In this document: piece after piece, positions 22,838-31,769 of the stretch | Position numbering within the stretch: the first letter of the stretch is position 1 | How the letters are laid out: each line of letters opens with the position of its first letter | Source of the DNA: Salibacterium salarium | GTDB taxonomy: Bacteria > Bacillota > Bacilli > Bacillales > Marinococcaceae | NCBI RefSeq assembly: GCF_030813635.1 | Contig: NZ_JAUSUM010000001.1 | Span: 124,001 to 188,000, forward strand | DNA: 64,000 bases | Direction of reading: 5' to 3' | The notes under the pieces: generated by a model | Database searches by the model: none | What the model saw: only the letters and a program-made list of their open reading frames with translations | What the model was told of the DNA's origin: nothing | Made by a program: the position numbers and the translations under genes

Positions 22838-23155
22838 GTGGCAATGACTAACTTATGCCCAAAATTCGAAGAAGCATTTCAATTGCTCGGCAAACGTTGG
22901 GTCGGTATTATCATCCGGGTATTGGAAGCAGGACCGACGCGATTTAATGAAATTGCCGAGCAGATTCCTGATATAAGTAAAAAGATGTTGACCGAGAGGC
23001 TGAAAGATTTAGAAGAGCAGGGTATGCTGAAACGCGATGTTACCCCAACCACACCGGTGCGAATTACGTACACGTTAACAGAAAAAGGGCAAGCTATTAC
23101 CCCGGCTCTGACCGAGGTTCAAAAATGGGCAGATGAATGGGTGGAGAGAAAATAA
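22838..23155 (+). CDS. HxlR-family redox-responsive repressor, CatR/YodB-like
   Basis: A 105-residue winged-helix regulator with the HxlR layout (LLGKRWVGIIIRVL, then FNEIAEQIPDISKKMLTERLKDLE). The conserved N-terminal cysteine in NLCPKFEEAF corresponds to the thiol switch of YodB and CatR in Bacillus, which respond to quinones and diamide. Several GTG codons (22829-22838) and an ATG (22844) are candidate starts; 22838 has the best spacing from GGAGG. It precedes a catDE-like pair with palindromes in the promoter, as in the known CatR-catDE system, so it is probably their repressor. Confidence 0.75.
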   Translation: MAMTNLCPKFEEAFQLLGKRWVGIIIRVLEAGPTRFNEIAEQIPDISKKMLTERLKDLEEQGMLKRDVTPTTPVRITYTLTEKGQAITPALTEVQKWADEWVERK

Positions 23156-23245
23156 CCGAAAGACGCATTGTTGTTTAGAGAATAAAAATGCCGTGGACAT
23201 TTAATCCGTTATTTTGCTCTTTTCCCCCGTTGTTCCCCTTTTTCC

Positions 23246-23372
23246 GGACATATGTTCCTATATTTCCTTGAATTCTTAGCAATCTAATCCTTTCAACTGG
23301 CATTAGCGGAACAGATGTCCGTGTCCCATCCCGTTATCCCGTTTTTACTCCCGATAAAGGAACCAATGTCCG
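23246..23372 (+). repeat. Three copies of a GGAAC-ATGTCCG motif
   Basis: Copies are at 23246-23258 (inverted), 23308-23321 and 23359-23372, each of the form GGAAC-N2/3-ATGTCC(G). The 440-bp interval between catR and catD otherwise contains no gene. The role is unknown. Confidence 0.4.
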
Positions 23373-23517
23373 TGTATCGAATGAAAGTCATCACTATTTC
23401 ACTCAAATACGAAATAACAGCAATTCAACAATTCTGCCTGGTCGTCTGATTGCAATGCAGGGAATGTCGCCAAATAGGAACGTTTTTTGGGTGATTTTTT
23501 CCAAGTTCATTTTTTTA

Positions 23518-23568
23518 TTGACTTACTAAAAGTAACTTGATATATTTTAGTTACTTAAATAAAAGTAA
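23518..23568 (+). promoter_or_regulatory. catDE promoter with two palindromic operators
   Basis: A near-consensus sigma-A promoter, TTGACT (23518) - 17 bp - TATATT (23541). Two inverted repeats overlap it: TTACT-AAA-AGTAA at 23523-23535 (in the spacer) and TTACTT-N6-AAGTAA at 23551-23568 (downstream). They are likely binding sites of the upstream HxlR-type repressor. Confidence 0.65.
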
Positions 23569-23595
23569 GTATAGTAGTAATAGGGGGAAAATGAA

Positions 23596-24003
23596 TTGTC
23601 TGTATTAGCAAGTATAGGATTATTATTCATTCGAGTAGTGATTGGGGTGAGCTTTGCTGCTCACGGAACTCAAAAGTTGTTTGGCTGGTTCGGAGGCCAT
23701 GGTTTGAAAGCAACAGGTGGATTTTTTGATTCGATAGGAATTAAACCAGGTTATACGATGGCTCTATTGGCAGGATTGGCAGAATTTGCAGGGGGGCTGT
23801 TGTTTGCATTTGGGTTGTTCACTCCTGTTGCAGGAATATTAATTGCAATCACGATGATTGGTGCTATTGTAAAAGTGCACGGACAGAATGGATTTTGGGC
23901 AACAGAAGGCGGATATGAGTATAATTTGATGCTGCTTGTTATCGGTATTGGATTTGTCTTTACCGGTGGTGGGCTGTACTCACTAGATGCCCTTCTATTT
24001 TAA
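23596..24003 (+). CDS. catD: DoxX-family membrane protein, CatD-like
   Basis: A 135-residue protein with four membrane helices and the DoxX signature (RVVIGVSFAAHGTQKLFGWFGG near residues 13-34, interrupted by no gap). It starts with TTG seven bases after AGGGGGA. In Bacillus subtilis CatD is co-transcribed with the catechol dioxygenase CatE and contributes to quinone and thiol-stress resistance. Here the dioxygenase gene follows after 21 bp, so the operon is conserved. Confidence 0.78.
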   Translation: MSVLASIGLLFIRVVIGVSFAAHGTQKLFGWFGGHGLKATGGFFDSIGIKPGYTMALLAGLAEFAGGLLFAFGLFTPVAGILIAITMIGAIVKVHGQNGFWATEGGYEYNLMLLVIGIGFVFTGGGLYSLDALLF

Positions 24004-24024
24004 CGAGAAAGGGGCTAAGGAATC

Positions 24025-24882
24025 GTGGAGACATCCTTACACTCAACGACAAAAATTGGTCAGGTGACTCTTTATATTTCGGACTTATCGACCTCTTTGC
24101 ATTTTTATCAAAATCAATTAGGGTTTCAAGTAATAAAACAAACGTCAAATGTAGCTTATTTGTCAGTGGATGGTGAGACGACGCTTATTGTCCTAGAACA
24201 AATAGATCAAGCTGTATCCAAACCGCAACGAACAACCGGACTATATCACTTTGCCGTTTTAGTGCCGGACCGTCCAAGTTTAGCACTTGCACTGCGCAGG
24301 TTGTTAGAGATAGGCTATCCTTTACAAGGAGCAGCCGACCATGATTTCAGCGAAGCTGTTTATTTATCAGATCCGGATGGAAATGGCGTGGAATTATATA
24401 GAGACCGCGATCGCAGTGTGTGGAAATATGATAAAGAAGGATACGTTCATGCTCCGACCGTACCGTTGGATGCGGATGGTTTATTACAAGAGGCAGAAGG
24501 TAGGCAATGGAACGGAATGCCTGCCGGAACTGTTATCGGCCACGTTCATTTGCATGTCGGTCAATTGGAAGCAGCCGAAACGTTTTATGTGCAAGGGCTC
24601 GGGTTTGATCCGACGGTTTATATAGAAGATCATGCGTTATTTGTAGCAGCTGGTGGTTATCATCACCATGTCGGCCTAAATATATGGGCAGGTAAAAATG
24701 CTCCGCCGCCACCGGAAAAAGCAGTTGGGTTAAAGGAATACACGCTCATTCTCGCGAGTCAAAAGGAATTGAAGCAAGCAGAAGAACGACTGGAAAAAGT
24801 GAACGCATCGTATGAATGCGACAATAATACAATCGTTGCCGATGATCCATCTGGTAATCGCATCAGACTTGTCGTCGCTTAA
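24025..24882 (+). CDS. catE: Catechol-2,3-dioxygenase (VOC family), CatE-like
   Basis: A 285-residue protein with two vicinal-oxygen-chelate modules (about 8-115 and 165-280). Metal-ligand candidates are His in TGLYHFAVLV and HVHLHVG and Glu in NGVELYRDR. Length and the DoxX-type partner fit CatE, which cleaves catechol extradiol and is part of detoxification of quinone-like compounds. It starts with GTG after AAAGGGGCTAAGG. It is the last gene of the operon and ends at a strong terminator. Confidence 0.78.
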   Translation: METSLHSTTKIGQVTLYISDLSTSLHFYQNQLGFQVIKQTSNVAYLSVDGETTLIVLEQIDQAVSKPQRTTGLYHFAVLVPDRPSLALALRRLLEIGYPLQGAADHDFSEAVYLSDPDGNGVELYRDRDRSVWKYDKEGYVHAPTVPLDADGLLQEAEGRQWNGMPAGTVIGHVHLHVGQLEAAETFYVQGLGFDPTVYIEDHALFVAAGGYHHHVGLNIWAGKNAPPPPEKAVGLKEYTLILASQKELKQAEERLEKVNASYECDNNTIVADDPSGNRIRLVVA

Positions 24883-24889
24883 ATATAAC

Positions 24890-24937
24890 AAAGACCAAAC
24901 AATGACTCCTGCACTGGAAGATTGTTTGGTCTTTTTA
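24890..24937 (+). terminator. Terminator after catE
   Basis: A 14-bp stem AAAGACCAAACAAT/ATTGTTTGGTCTTT followed by T-rich sequence. Confidence 0.85.
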
Positions 24938-25204
24938 TTATAGGTACAGAAAATAATTTATAGCGAATGCTGCTAATCAACAATAATCTCTAATACAGCC
25001 AATGATTAAAGCAGGATAAAGCGACCCTCATAGCGAATGTAAGACAATAGAGAAAGAATAGGGTCTAGAGATGAATCAATGCAGTCTTCCGAAGGTTAAA
25101 CTGCAGGGAAATGATTATAGTAAGCGCTCTTAGGGAAAAGGCATCATAACAGATATGAAAAGGAAGAACGATGGTAATGTATAGAAAAGCAGGGGATGGT
25201 AATC

Positions 25205-25801
25205 ATGCCTATCATTTGTGTTGAAGGGCCACGGGCTGTAGGGAAAACAACCGTATGTCTGGAATTGCAGGATGTATATGGGGCTTATATTATATCGAAT
25301 CTCCCAGTTGATCAGAATGAAGACATCTGGAAACAGTGTGGTCGGCAGATAGAACGCTGGCAGCTGGCGGAGGAAAAATCAAAGAAGTTTGCTGTCGTTG
25401 TTCTCGATGGAGATGTATTTTCTCCGCTTATTCATTTAGCTTCCTTGCAGCATGAGCATGATAAGAATACCTATAAACAGATAGAACCTTTTCAATACGC
25501 ATTTATGGATGAAAAAATCGGATTTGCCGATCAGTATTTTTATCTTCAAGCTTCAGAAGCAACCATTCAAAAAAGAAAATTAAAAAAACGAAAACAACAC
25601 TATAACAATATAAATTACGGTTACTACTACGAGAATTTTTCGGAAATGTTAGCAGAGAAATTCCATCGTATTCAAGCCGTCCACGAAAAGAAGAGCGCAC
25701 GTCAAGTGATGCATAAGCTTTCGACGAAACCATGGGATCGGTATAATCGAGAAATATTTCAGCATATGAGAACCCTTTTACTTCAGGAAAACAGACTGTA
25801 G
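25205..25801 (+). CDS. P-loop nucleoside/nucleotide kinase-like protein
   Basis: A 198-residue protein with an N-terminal Walker A motif (EGPRAVGKTT, residues 6-15), a Walker B-like strand AVVVLDGD near residue 65, and a lid-like basic stretch RKLKKRKQHY. This is the arrangement of thymidylate-kinase-like and deoxynucleoside-kinase-like enzymes; the substrate is unknown. ATG 25205 is spaced nine bases from AGGGG, whereas ATG 25196 directly abuts that site. It precedes an iron-binding lipoprotein gene by 24 bp, possibly by chance. Confidence 0.6.
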   Translation: MPIICVEGPRAVGKTTVCLELQDVYGAYIISNLPVDQNEDIWKQCGRQIERWQLAEEKSKKFAVVVLDGDVFSPLIHLASLQHEHDKNTYKQIEPFQYAFMDEKIGFADQYFYLQASEATIQKRKLKKRKQHYNNINYGYYYENFSEMLAEKFHRIQAVHEKKSARQVMHKLSTKPWDRYNREIFQHMRTLLLQENRL

Positions 25802-25825
25802 CTTAAAATATAGGGGGGGCAAATC

Positions 25826-26860
25826 ATGATAAAGCAGATGGTTCCGTTTTCTTTGCTCGTATTGTTGTTGGTGATTGGACTGTCGGCCTGCGGAAGCATG
25901 GAAGACGATGCAGCGGAAAATAATCAAGAAGAAGCTTCGCAAGAGGAAGCAATAACGATTTATACGAGCCGTGACAACGATGTAGATAGAGAACTTTTTT
26001 CCGTGTTCACAGAAGAAACGGGGGTGGAGGTAAACGTTACGTCCGGTAGTGATGATGAACTTATAGGTCAGCTTGAAAAGGGGAATGCCCCCGAAGCTGA
26101 TGTTTATTTGTCAAAAGACACAACATATCTTCAGCAGGCACAAGCTGAAGATGCGTTGCAAGCCATGGAAACAGATGTCATATCAGCCCATATTCCAGAA
26201 AGTGTTCGTGCGGAAAACATGGAGTGGGTTGGATTAACCAAGAGTCCTCGCGTAATCGTCTATAACACGGGGGCGGTAGAACAGGAAGCGTTGTCCACGT
26301 ATGAAGCGCTTGGTGAAGAAGAGTGGGAAGGCCGTGTAGTGGGTGGTACTTTCGATAATGTCTATAACCAATCATTTGTAGCTTCGCTTATTACGATAAA
26401 TGGTACGGAATCTACTCATGCCTGGGTGGAGGATATGGTAGGGAATTTTTCCGGCGAAAGGAAGGACTCCGAACGCGATAAAGTAGAAGCTGTAGTTGCT
26501 GGTGATGGAGATGTAGCTATTGTCAATTCCCAATACGTGCAACCCTCAGATGATCAAGTCGGCGTATTTTTTCCGAATCAAGAAACGAGTGGAACTCATG
26601 TGCATGTGAGTGGTGCAGCAGTTCTTGAGGCAAGTTCTAACCCGAACGCTGCCTCAGATTTTATCCGTTTTCTCACTAGTGAACAGGCGCAAGAGAAATG
26701 GACTCAGGAGAATGGCGAATACCCGTTGCATTCGGATGTTGAGCCAGCGGAAATGTTGCAATCATGGGGAGAATGGGAGGAACAAGATTTAACGTTGGCA
26801 AAACGGTCGGAAAATCATTCAGAGGCGATCATGCTGATGGAAGAAGCGGGCTGGAATTAG
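25826..26860 (+). CDS. Iron(III) ABC transporter substrate-binding lipoprotein
   Basis: A 344-residue class of ferric-ion-binding proteins (FutA/FbpA type). It has a lipoprotein signal ending in LSAC (C21), then ITIYTSRDNDVDRELFSVF, the ligand-region block VGLTKSPRVIVYNT and FDNVYNQSFVASL. The protein is attached to the outer face of the membrane and would deliver iron to a permease. No permease or ATPase gene is adjacent, so it must use components encoded elsewhere or have been separated from them. No Fur box is apparent directly upstream. Confidence 0.75.
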   Translation: MIKQMVPFSLLVLLLVIGLSACGSMEDDAAENNQEEASQEEAITIYTSRDNDVDRELFSVFTEETGVEVNVTSGSDDELIGQLEKGNAPEADVYLSKDTTYLQQAQAEDALQAMETDVISAHIPESVRAENMEWVGLTKSPRVIVYNTGAVEQEALSTYEALGEEEWEGRVVGGTFDNVYNQSFVASLITINGTESTHAWVEDMVGNFSGERKDSERDKVEAVVAGDGDVAIVNSQYVQPSDDQVGVFFPNQETSGTHVHVSGAAVLEASSNPNAASDFIRFLTSEQAQEKWTQENGEYPLHSDVEPAEMLQSWGEWEEQDLTLAKRSENHSEAIMLMEEAGWN

Positions 26861-26891
26861 GTTTTTAATGCTCTTACTTTATAAGCTGGTA

Positions 26892-26933
26892 CTAATGCTC
26901 TTCCACTAGGGAGCCGGAGCGGAAAAGCATTAG
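26892..26933 (+). terminator. Hairpin after iron-binding lipoprotein gene
   Basis: A 13-bp stem CTAATGCTCTTCC/GGAAAAGCATTAG with one wobble pair. There is no T-tract, so function as a terminator is uncertain. Confidence 0.4.
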
Positions 26934-27017
26934 TCATCAGCGAGGGCGGTGGATCTTGGGCGCAATTTTTAGCGTATATCGTCTTGTCGTCGTGAATAAA
27001 GCATCAATACTATAATT

Positions 27018-27183
27018 TTACTAGCCGAATTGCAGCTATTACTAGCCAAAGTCTGTCATTTATTAGCCAAATCCGCTATTTTACTAGCTAAACCGGTAGT
27101 TACTGTCCAAACGATGTTGTTTACTTGCCAAAGTTGCTGCTTTACGGTCCAAATTTGGATTTATACTGTCCAAAAGTTAATCC
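27018..27183 (+). repeat. Degenerate tandem repeat array with 21-bp period
   Basis: About eight units begin at 27018, 27039, 27060, 27081, 27100, 27121, 27142 and 27163. Each has a core like TTACTAGCCAAA or TTACTGTCCAAA followed by about nine variable bases. The period is 21 bp except for one 19-bp step. The array occupies most of the gene-free interval 26861-27277 before aroA. Confidence 0.65.
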
Positions 27184-27277
27184 ATCTCCATATGAAATTG
27201 AACTTGATTAATCGGCACCAAGGTGATGTAATATAAGGAATACAGATGTTTTACATAAAGAAAGGACGATAGATAGG

Positions 27278-28624
27278 ATGGGTAAACCTGATTTAAGAGC
27301 ACGGTCTCCGTGGTCCTCGTTAAATGATGTAAAAAGTGTAGCAATAGCTCCGTTGAAAGAAGGGACTGTGCAAACAGATATTACCATTCCGGGTAGTAAA
27401 AGTTTTACCAATCGAGCACTAATTATGGCGGCATTGGCCAAAGGAACATCCGAACTGTCCGGGATTTTGCGTAGTGATGACTCCTATTGGTGTATTGATG
27501 CCCTGCAAAAACTAGGGATACAGGCTGAAGTCGAAGGTGACACTGTTAAAATCGAAGGATGCGCTGGAGAGTGGCCAGTAAAAGAGGCCGAGCTTTACAT
27601 TGGTGCAGCGGGAACGGTCGCGCGTTTTCTCCCAGGTGCGCTGGCAGTTACCGACAATGGAACGTTTACAGTAGAGGCAAGTAAAAGAATGAGTGAGCGC
27701 CCGGTACAGCCATTGATAGAAGCTTTGCAGACGCTGGGTGCCGAAATAGAATATCTCGATAAAGAAGGATTTTATCCGCTTCGTGTTCACGCTCACGGAC
27801 TTACGGGCGGTAATGTATCGATTTCCGGAAAAGTGTCGAGCCAATTTATTAGTGGACTGCTTCTCGCAGGAACGTATTCCAAAGAGCAATTAAAAATAAA
27901 TATTCCAGATTATATTGTTCAACATGCTTATGTAAAAATAACACTTGATTTGATGAAGGAATTCGGTGTGGACGCAGTATTTGATGATGATTTAACAGAA
28001 ATGAGTGTACCGTCTGGAGGCTTTATAGGTAGAGAAATGGCGCTCGAAGCGGATGCCTCGACTGCTAGTTATTTCATGGCACTTGCGGCAATCAATAACG
28101 GCAGAGTCCGGATCAACAATTTAACGATGCAAACGAGCCAACCGGACATTTATATGGTAGATGTCTATGAGAAAATGGGCTGTACGGTTACTCGAGATAA
28201 AAATTACATCGAAGTGCAGGGGACACCGCAACTAAAAGGTGATTTTGAAATTAGTATGAAAGAAATGTCAGATCAGACGCTGACCCTTGCTGCTATTGCT
28301 CCTTTTGCGGACGGCCCGATTACAATAACTGATGTAGAGCACATTCGTCATCATGAGTCGGATCGGATTCATGCAGTATGTACAGAACTTCGAAAAATGG
28401 GAATTCAAGTAAAAGAGTTTTCGGATGGATTAAAAGTGTACCCTGGTAAGCCGGTTGGTGTAGAGTTGCACTCTTACGATGATCATCGGGTAGCGATGGC
28501 TCTTTCCTTAGTAGGGACAAAAGTTCCAGGGATTTCAATGGAAGACCCGGGCTGTGTGTCTAAAACTTGTCCAACCTTTTATGAATTGTTTGAAAAAACA
28601 GGAGTACCCGTTACATACTCGTAA
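27278..28624 (+). CDS. aroA: 3-phosphoshikimate 1-carboxyvinyltransferase (EPSP synthase)
   Basis: A 448-residue enzyme of the shikimate pathway joining shikimate-3-phosphate and PEP. Visible motifs are GSKSFTNRALIMAALAKG (about residues 40-57), SSQFISGLLLAG, and the C-terminal DVEHIRHHESDRI and YDDHRVAMAL. The PEP-site motif is GAAGTVARFL rather than the more usual GNAGTxxR. The N-terminal ~25 residues before the fold are longer than typical. It stands alone, not in an aro operon. A strong hairpin follows. Confidence 0.88.
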   Translation: MGKPDLRARSPWSSLNDVKSVAIAPLKEGTVQTDITIPGSKSFTNRALIMAALAKGTSELSGILRSDDSYWCIDALQKLGIQAEVEGDTVKIEGCAGEWPVKEAELYIGAAGTVARFLPGALAVTDNGTFTVEASKRMSERPVQPLIEALQTLGAEIEYLDKEGFYPLRVHAHGLTGGNVSISGKVSSQFISGLLLAGTYSKEQLKINIPDYIVQHAYVKITLDLMKEFGVDAVFDDDLTEMSVPSGGFIGREMALEADASTASYFMALAAINNGRVRINNLTMQTSQPDIYMVDVYEKMGCTVTRDKNYIEVQGTPQLKGDFEISMKEMSDQTLTLAAIAPFADGPITITDVEHIRHHESDRIHAVCTELRKMGIQVKEFSDGLKVYPGKPVGVELHSYDDHRVAMALSLVGTKVPGISMEDPGCVSKTCPTFYELFEKTGVPVTYS

Positions 28625-28627
28625 GGC

Positions 28628-28668
28628 TGTAGCACCAATGGAGATGAACCATTTTTATTGGTGCTACA
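28628..28668 (+). terminator. Terminator after aroA
   Basis: A perfect 12-bp stem TGTAGCACCAAT/ATTGGTGCTACA followed by TTTATT. Confidence 0.8.
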
Positions 28669-28754
28669 TTTATTCTCAAGGTGATGAATAGCATAAAATT
28701 CGTGTATTCGCTTATATTAATAGGCAAAACATCTTTTGGAAAGGTGAAAAACTA

Positions 28755-29729
28755 ATGTCTATTATCGATTTTTTTAAACAGGGCAATACATCATCCGGAA
28801 TATCAGCTCTTGGTAACGTCGCTTTGGCAGTTATAAAAGGAATTGGTGCGGTGATAAGCGGAAGTGGTTCTATGTTTGCGACAACCATGCATTCCGCAGC
28901 GGATGCCACGAACCAAGGGTTTGTCTTTTTTGGTAGTGCTCTAGCTGAAAAGGAACCGACAAAACGCTTTCCAGCTGGTTTTGGACGTGTTATTAACTTA
29001 TTTGTACTGGTAGCTGTCGCTATCGTTACTGTAATGGCATATGAAACCATTATAACGGGGTGGGAAGGAATTCAACATCCTGAAGCATCAACTAATTTTT
29101 GGATGAATGTTATCATTTTAACTATATCGGTTGCCATTGATGGCTCCGTTTTAATAAAAGCGATGAATGAAGTGGTGAAAGAGTCGCATTCCAGTGCTTC
29201 TGGTTTTCAAGTCTTACCTGAAGCTTTTAAAAATATTCGCTATGCTGCTCCTCCTACACGGCTTGTTTTTTATGAAGACATTGTGGCAACATTTGGTGCC
29301 TTTCTTGCATTAGTGTTTGTCGTTTTATCGGATATAACGGGAATGTATATGTTGGACGGCGTAGGTTCAGTGTTAATCGGATTGTTACTGATCGGGATTG
29401 TGTTGAAAATCGGTTATGACAATACTATCGGGTTAATTGGTGTGGCAGCCCCGAAAAAGGTGGACGAACGCATTACTAAGATCGTCATGGATCAGGAATA
29501 TGTAGAGGATATAAAAGCAATGCGGATTCTTCAAGAAGGAAAAGATTATCACGTCGAAGGCTATGTTGAGTTAAAAAAAGGACTGTCTTTGGACAAAGCT
29601 GATGATGTAAAGAGGCAGATTCGTGAAGCGGTTTTAGACGATCCTGATATAGACGATGTCACCCTCGGGGTAATTGAAGCAGATGAGAAACAGAATATAA
29701 AAATAGAAGATAAACCTCAGCCAGAATGA
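28755..29729 (+). CDS. Cation diffusion facilitator family transporter
   Basis: A 324-residue protein with about six membrane helices over residues 10-220 and a soluble ferredoxin-like C-terminal domain (about 225-300). The metal-site motif HSAADATNQ (helix 2) and the second site FYEDIVATFGA (helix 5) show the CDF pattern, with Glu-Asp in helix 5. It would export divalent cations such as zinc, cobalt or manganese in exchange for protons. Specificity cannot be told. It is monocistronic. Confidence 0.82.
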   Translation: MSIIDFFKQGNTSSGISALGNVALAVIKGIGAVISGSGSMFATTMHSAADATNQGFVFFGSALAEKEPTKRFPAGFGRVINLFVLVAVAIVTVMAYETIITGWEGIQHPEASTNFWMNVIILTISVAIDGSVLIKAMNEVVKESHSSASGFQVLPEAFKNIRYAAPPTRLVFYEDIVATFGAFLALVFVVLSDITGMYMLDGVGSVLIGLLLIGIVLKIGYDNTIGLIGVAAPKKVDERITKIVMDQEYVEDIKAMRILQEGKDYHVEGYVELKKGLSLDKADDVKRQIREAVLDDPDIDDVTLGVIEADEKQNIKIEDKPQPE

Positions 29730-29771
29730 ACTCCTTCACGAATTGATCGGACGGTACAAACGTCGGATTAT

Positions 29772-29819
29772 GAAAAAAACGGGCTCCCCTTTTAGTGAAA
29801 AACCTGTAAGGAAGCCCTG
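29772..29819 (-). terminator. Terminator after ypmS
   Basis: On the minus strand the hairpin GGGCTTCCTT...AGGGGAGCCC is followed by seven T. It may also serve the CDF gene from the opposite side. Confidence 0.6.
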
Positions 29820-29867
29820 TACGTCCGGTCTAGAACCTGTTGCAGGCCTGCAGGACGCAGGTCAGTT

Positions 29868-29887
29868 CGGCGTTGCCACAGGACGTG
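29868..29887 (+). repeat. Dispersed intergenic repeat, copy 1
   Basis: CGGCGTTGCCACAGGACGTG is nearly repeated (reverse orientation) at 48877-48897. The surrounding 60 bp also contain the palindrome CCTGCAGG and other GC-rich repeats unlike the flanking genes. Confidence 0.45.
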
Positions 29888-29932
29888 GCGTTCTTAGCCA
29901 AACTTCCACTATCTAGGGCACTTCCGTTTTTC

Positions 29933-30571
29933 TTATTGAAAATAATTCATAATTGTATTTTGATTAAAAGGGAGACTCTCGTATGGCGTGTGGACGCTGA
30001 ACGAAATCTCATCGTTTTCTAAATCAAATTGTTCCGCCCGGACTCGAATGTTGTTATTTGTACTAATGTCAGTTATAGCAACATAAATATTTTCGCGGCT
30101 TGGGTTAACCTCTATCCACTCCGGCATTTCATAGTTATTTTTAATGTATTTTAACACTTGGCTATTCGGTAATTCGAGTAATCCGAGACGGATAGAATCT
30201 TGTTTAAGAATAAGATCTCCATTTTCTTGAACTTCTGGGACGAATTTTACAGTAGCTGGTATTTGTTGACTGAACGCTTGAACAGCCCCTGTTAATTCCA
30301 CTGTGTTGTTTAAATCCACAGAGTAGGAAACATTTTGATTTTGAGGAAGCTGATTAATGTATTGTTCAATTAATTGATTAAGATTTTCTTTATCCGATTC
30401 AATTGAAAATTCAACATCCGCTTCTTCGGACTGATTGTTCGAAGGGGAAATGGGGTCAGTCGGCGGTACACGAAATACTAAAACGAGCCAAAGGATGACC
30501 CCTAAATTAATAGTGAGCAGGGAGAGGAACAACCATTTCCATATTTTAATTTTTTTCATTTTATCATTCAT
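29933..30571 (-). CDS. ypmS: YpmS-like membrane-anchored protein (DUF2140)
   Basis: A 212-residue protein with an N-terminal membrane anchor (about 8-28, KWLFLSLLTINLGVILWLVLVF split by no charged residue) and an extracytoplasmic beta-rich domain containing NVSYSVDLNNTVELTGAVQAF, typical of YpmS/DUF2140. The start at 30571 follows GAGGAG and overlaps the end of the upstream ypmR-like gene, as in Bacillus subtilis. The function is unknown; the partner is a lipase-like esterase. Confidence 0.75.
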   Translation of the reverse strand: MNDKMKKIKIWKWLFLSLLTINLGVILWLVLVFRVPPTDPISPSNNQSEEADVEFSIESDKENLNQLIEQYINQLPQNQNVSYSVDLNNTVELTGAVQAFSQQIPATVKFVPEVQENGDLILKQDSIRLGLLELPNSQVLKYIKNNYEMPEWIEVNPSRENIYVAITDISTNNNIRVRAEQFDLENDEISFSVHTPYESLPFNQNTIMNYFQ

Positions 30572-31523
30572 TCTGGTTCTCCTCATCTGCTGTAGAATCT
30601 TCTTGATAGGATTCGATACCAGGTTCAATGTAGTCTAAGACTCTGTCGGCTATAGAAGCGTAGCCCCGTCTGCTTGGATGGAAATTATCATCAGAATAAT
30701 AGCTTTCATCAACCTGTTGAAACAAATCGTATATAGGGATGAACGCCGCATTGTCATTTTCTTCGACGACCTCTTCTCCTATAGTATTCCAATCGGTAAT
30801 AATTTGATTTAATTCAGGGATATTTGAAAAATACATATTAAAAGGATTATAAATCCCGATGAGATAAATAAAAGCATCTTCATTTTTCTCTCGTATTGTT
30901 TGGAAAATCTCTTCTAAATTATTTTCGTACGTGTCGGATTCCGCTGTAAAATCTTCATAGTGGAGATCCGTGACATTGGTCTTTAAAATTTTCATAATGT
31001 CGTTTGCCCCGATAGTAAGCAAAATGGTATCAGCACTTTCAAGTGACTCTGATATATTCGGATTCTCTAATCGATCTAATAATTGTTCGGTCCGGTTTCC
31101 GCGCTTTCCATAGTTTTTTATATGAAAAGAATTTTCCGCATTGTTTTGTAACGATTGCTCTACAATGCCCACGTATCCCCCGTTATCCGAGGAATCGCCA
31201 ACTCCCTGCGTTAAAGAATCTCCAATTGCTACCATATTTAAATCCGATTGTACGGAAAGTTGCCGCGATTCAAGCACAACATCTTGCACGGCTTCTTGAA
31301 TATCTTGATCAAAAACCTCTTGCGGTTCTTCTGTAGAGGAAGAAAGAATATTTTCATCAGAATGCTGGGACGAGTCCTGTTCTTCCTGCTCTGTTTGTGA
31401 ATCGGAAACTGCGGATGGTATCATATCTGAACTATCTGCCGGCATGCTAGTAATATACCAAGCACCTGTCGGAAGCATTAATAAAAATAAAAAACCGAGC
31501 GCAATAAGGGCTTTTTTCTTCAT
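30564..31523 (-). CDS. ypmR: YpmR-like SGNH/GDSL hydrolase
   Basis: A 319-residue protein with an N-terminal signal/anchor (MKKKALIALGFLFLLMLPTG) and a Glu/Gln/Ser-rich linker. The SGNH hydrolase domain shows block I VAIGDSLTQGVGD, block III LTIGANDI and block V DNFHPSRRGY. The enzyme is an extracytoplasmic esterase of unknown substrate. The start at 31523 is chosen for the signal sequence; the frame is open 20 codons further. It is translationally coupled to ypmS by an 8-bp overlap. Confidence 0.82.
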   Translation of the reverse strand: MKKKALIALGFLFLLMLPTGAWYITSMPADSSDMIPSAVSDSQTEQEEQDSSQHSDENILSSSTEEPQEVFDQDIQEAVQDVVLESRQLSVQSDLNMVAIGDSLTQGVGDSSDNGGYVGIVEQSLQNNAENSFHIKNYGKRGNRTEQLLDRLENPNISESLESADTILLTIGANDIMKILKTNVTDLHYEDFTAESDTYENNLEEIFQTIREKNEDAFIYLIGIYNPFNMYFSNIPELNQIITDWNTIGEEVVEENDNAAFIPIYDLFQQVDESYYSDDNFHPSRRGYASIADRVLDYIEPGIESYQEDSTADEENQNE

Positions 31524-31769
31524 GTGAATCACACCCAATAATATTAATTGCATTGAACTCAAAAAGAGGTATCCTACGTCCACCTCATTGATTCTAAGAG
31601 GATATCATAGTTTATGATGAATGAAAAATGTAAAGCAGTGGAAACGCAATCAGTTAGCCCTCTTTATACTATTAATTATATCAGGTATTAGGCAGGAGAG
31701 GGAAAGGTTTCAGGGGACACAAGGAAAAGGGCATACAGTTTTTATTCATGATTAAAATAGTGACATCAT

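Noticed and set aside
27018-27183. CRISPR array
   Set aside because: The repeats are degenerate, the unit is only 21 bp with 9-bp variable parts, and no cas genes are present.
27030-27236. Coding repeat protein (LLAK/TVQ heptads) over the 21-bp array
   Set aside because: The frame is open only because the period is a multiple of three; there is no ribosome site, and the units diverge without keeping residues.
28712-29050. Minus-strand ORF opposite the CDF transporter gene
   Set aside because: Antisense shadow of a well-recognised membrane transporter gene.
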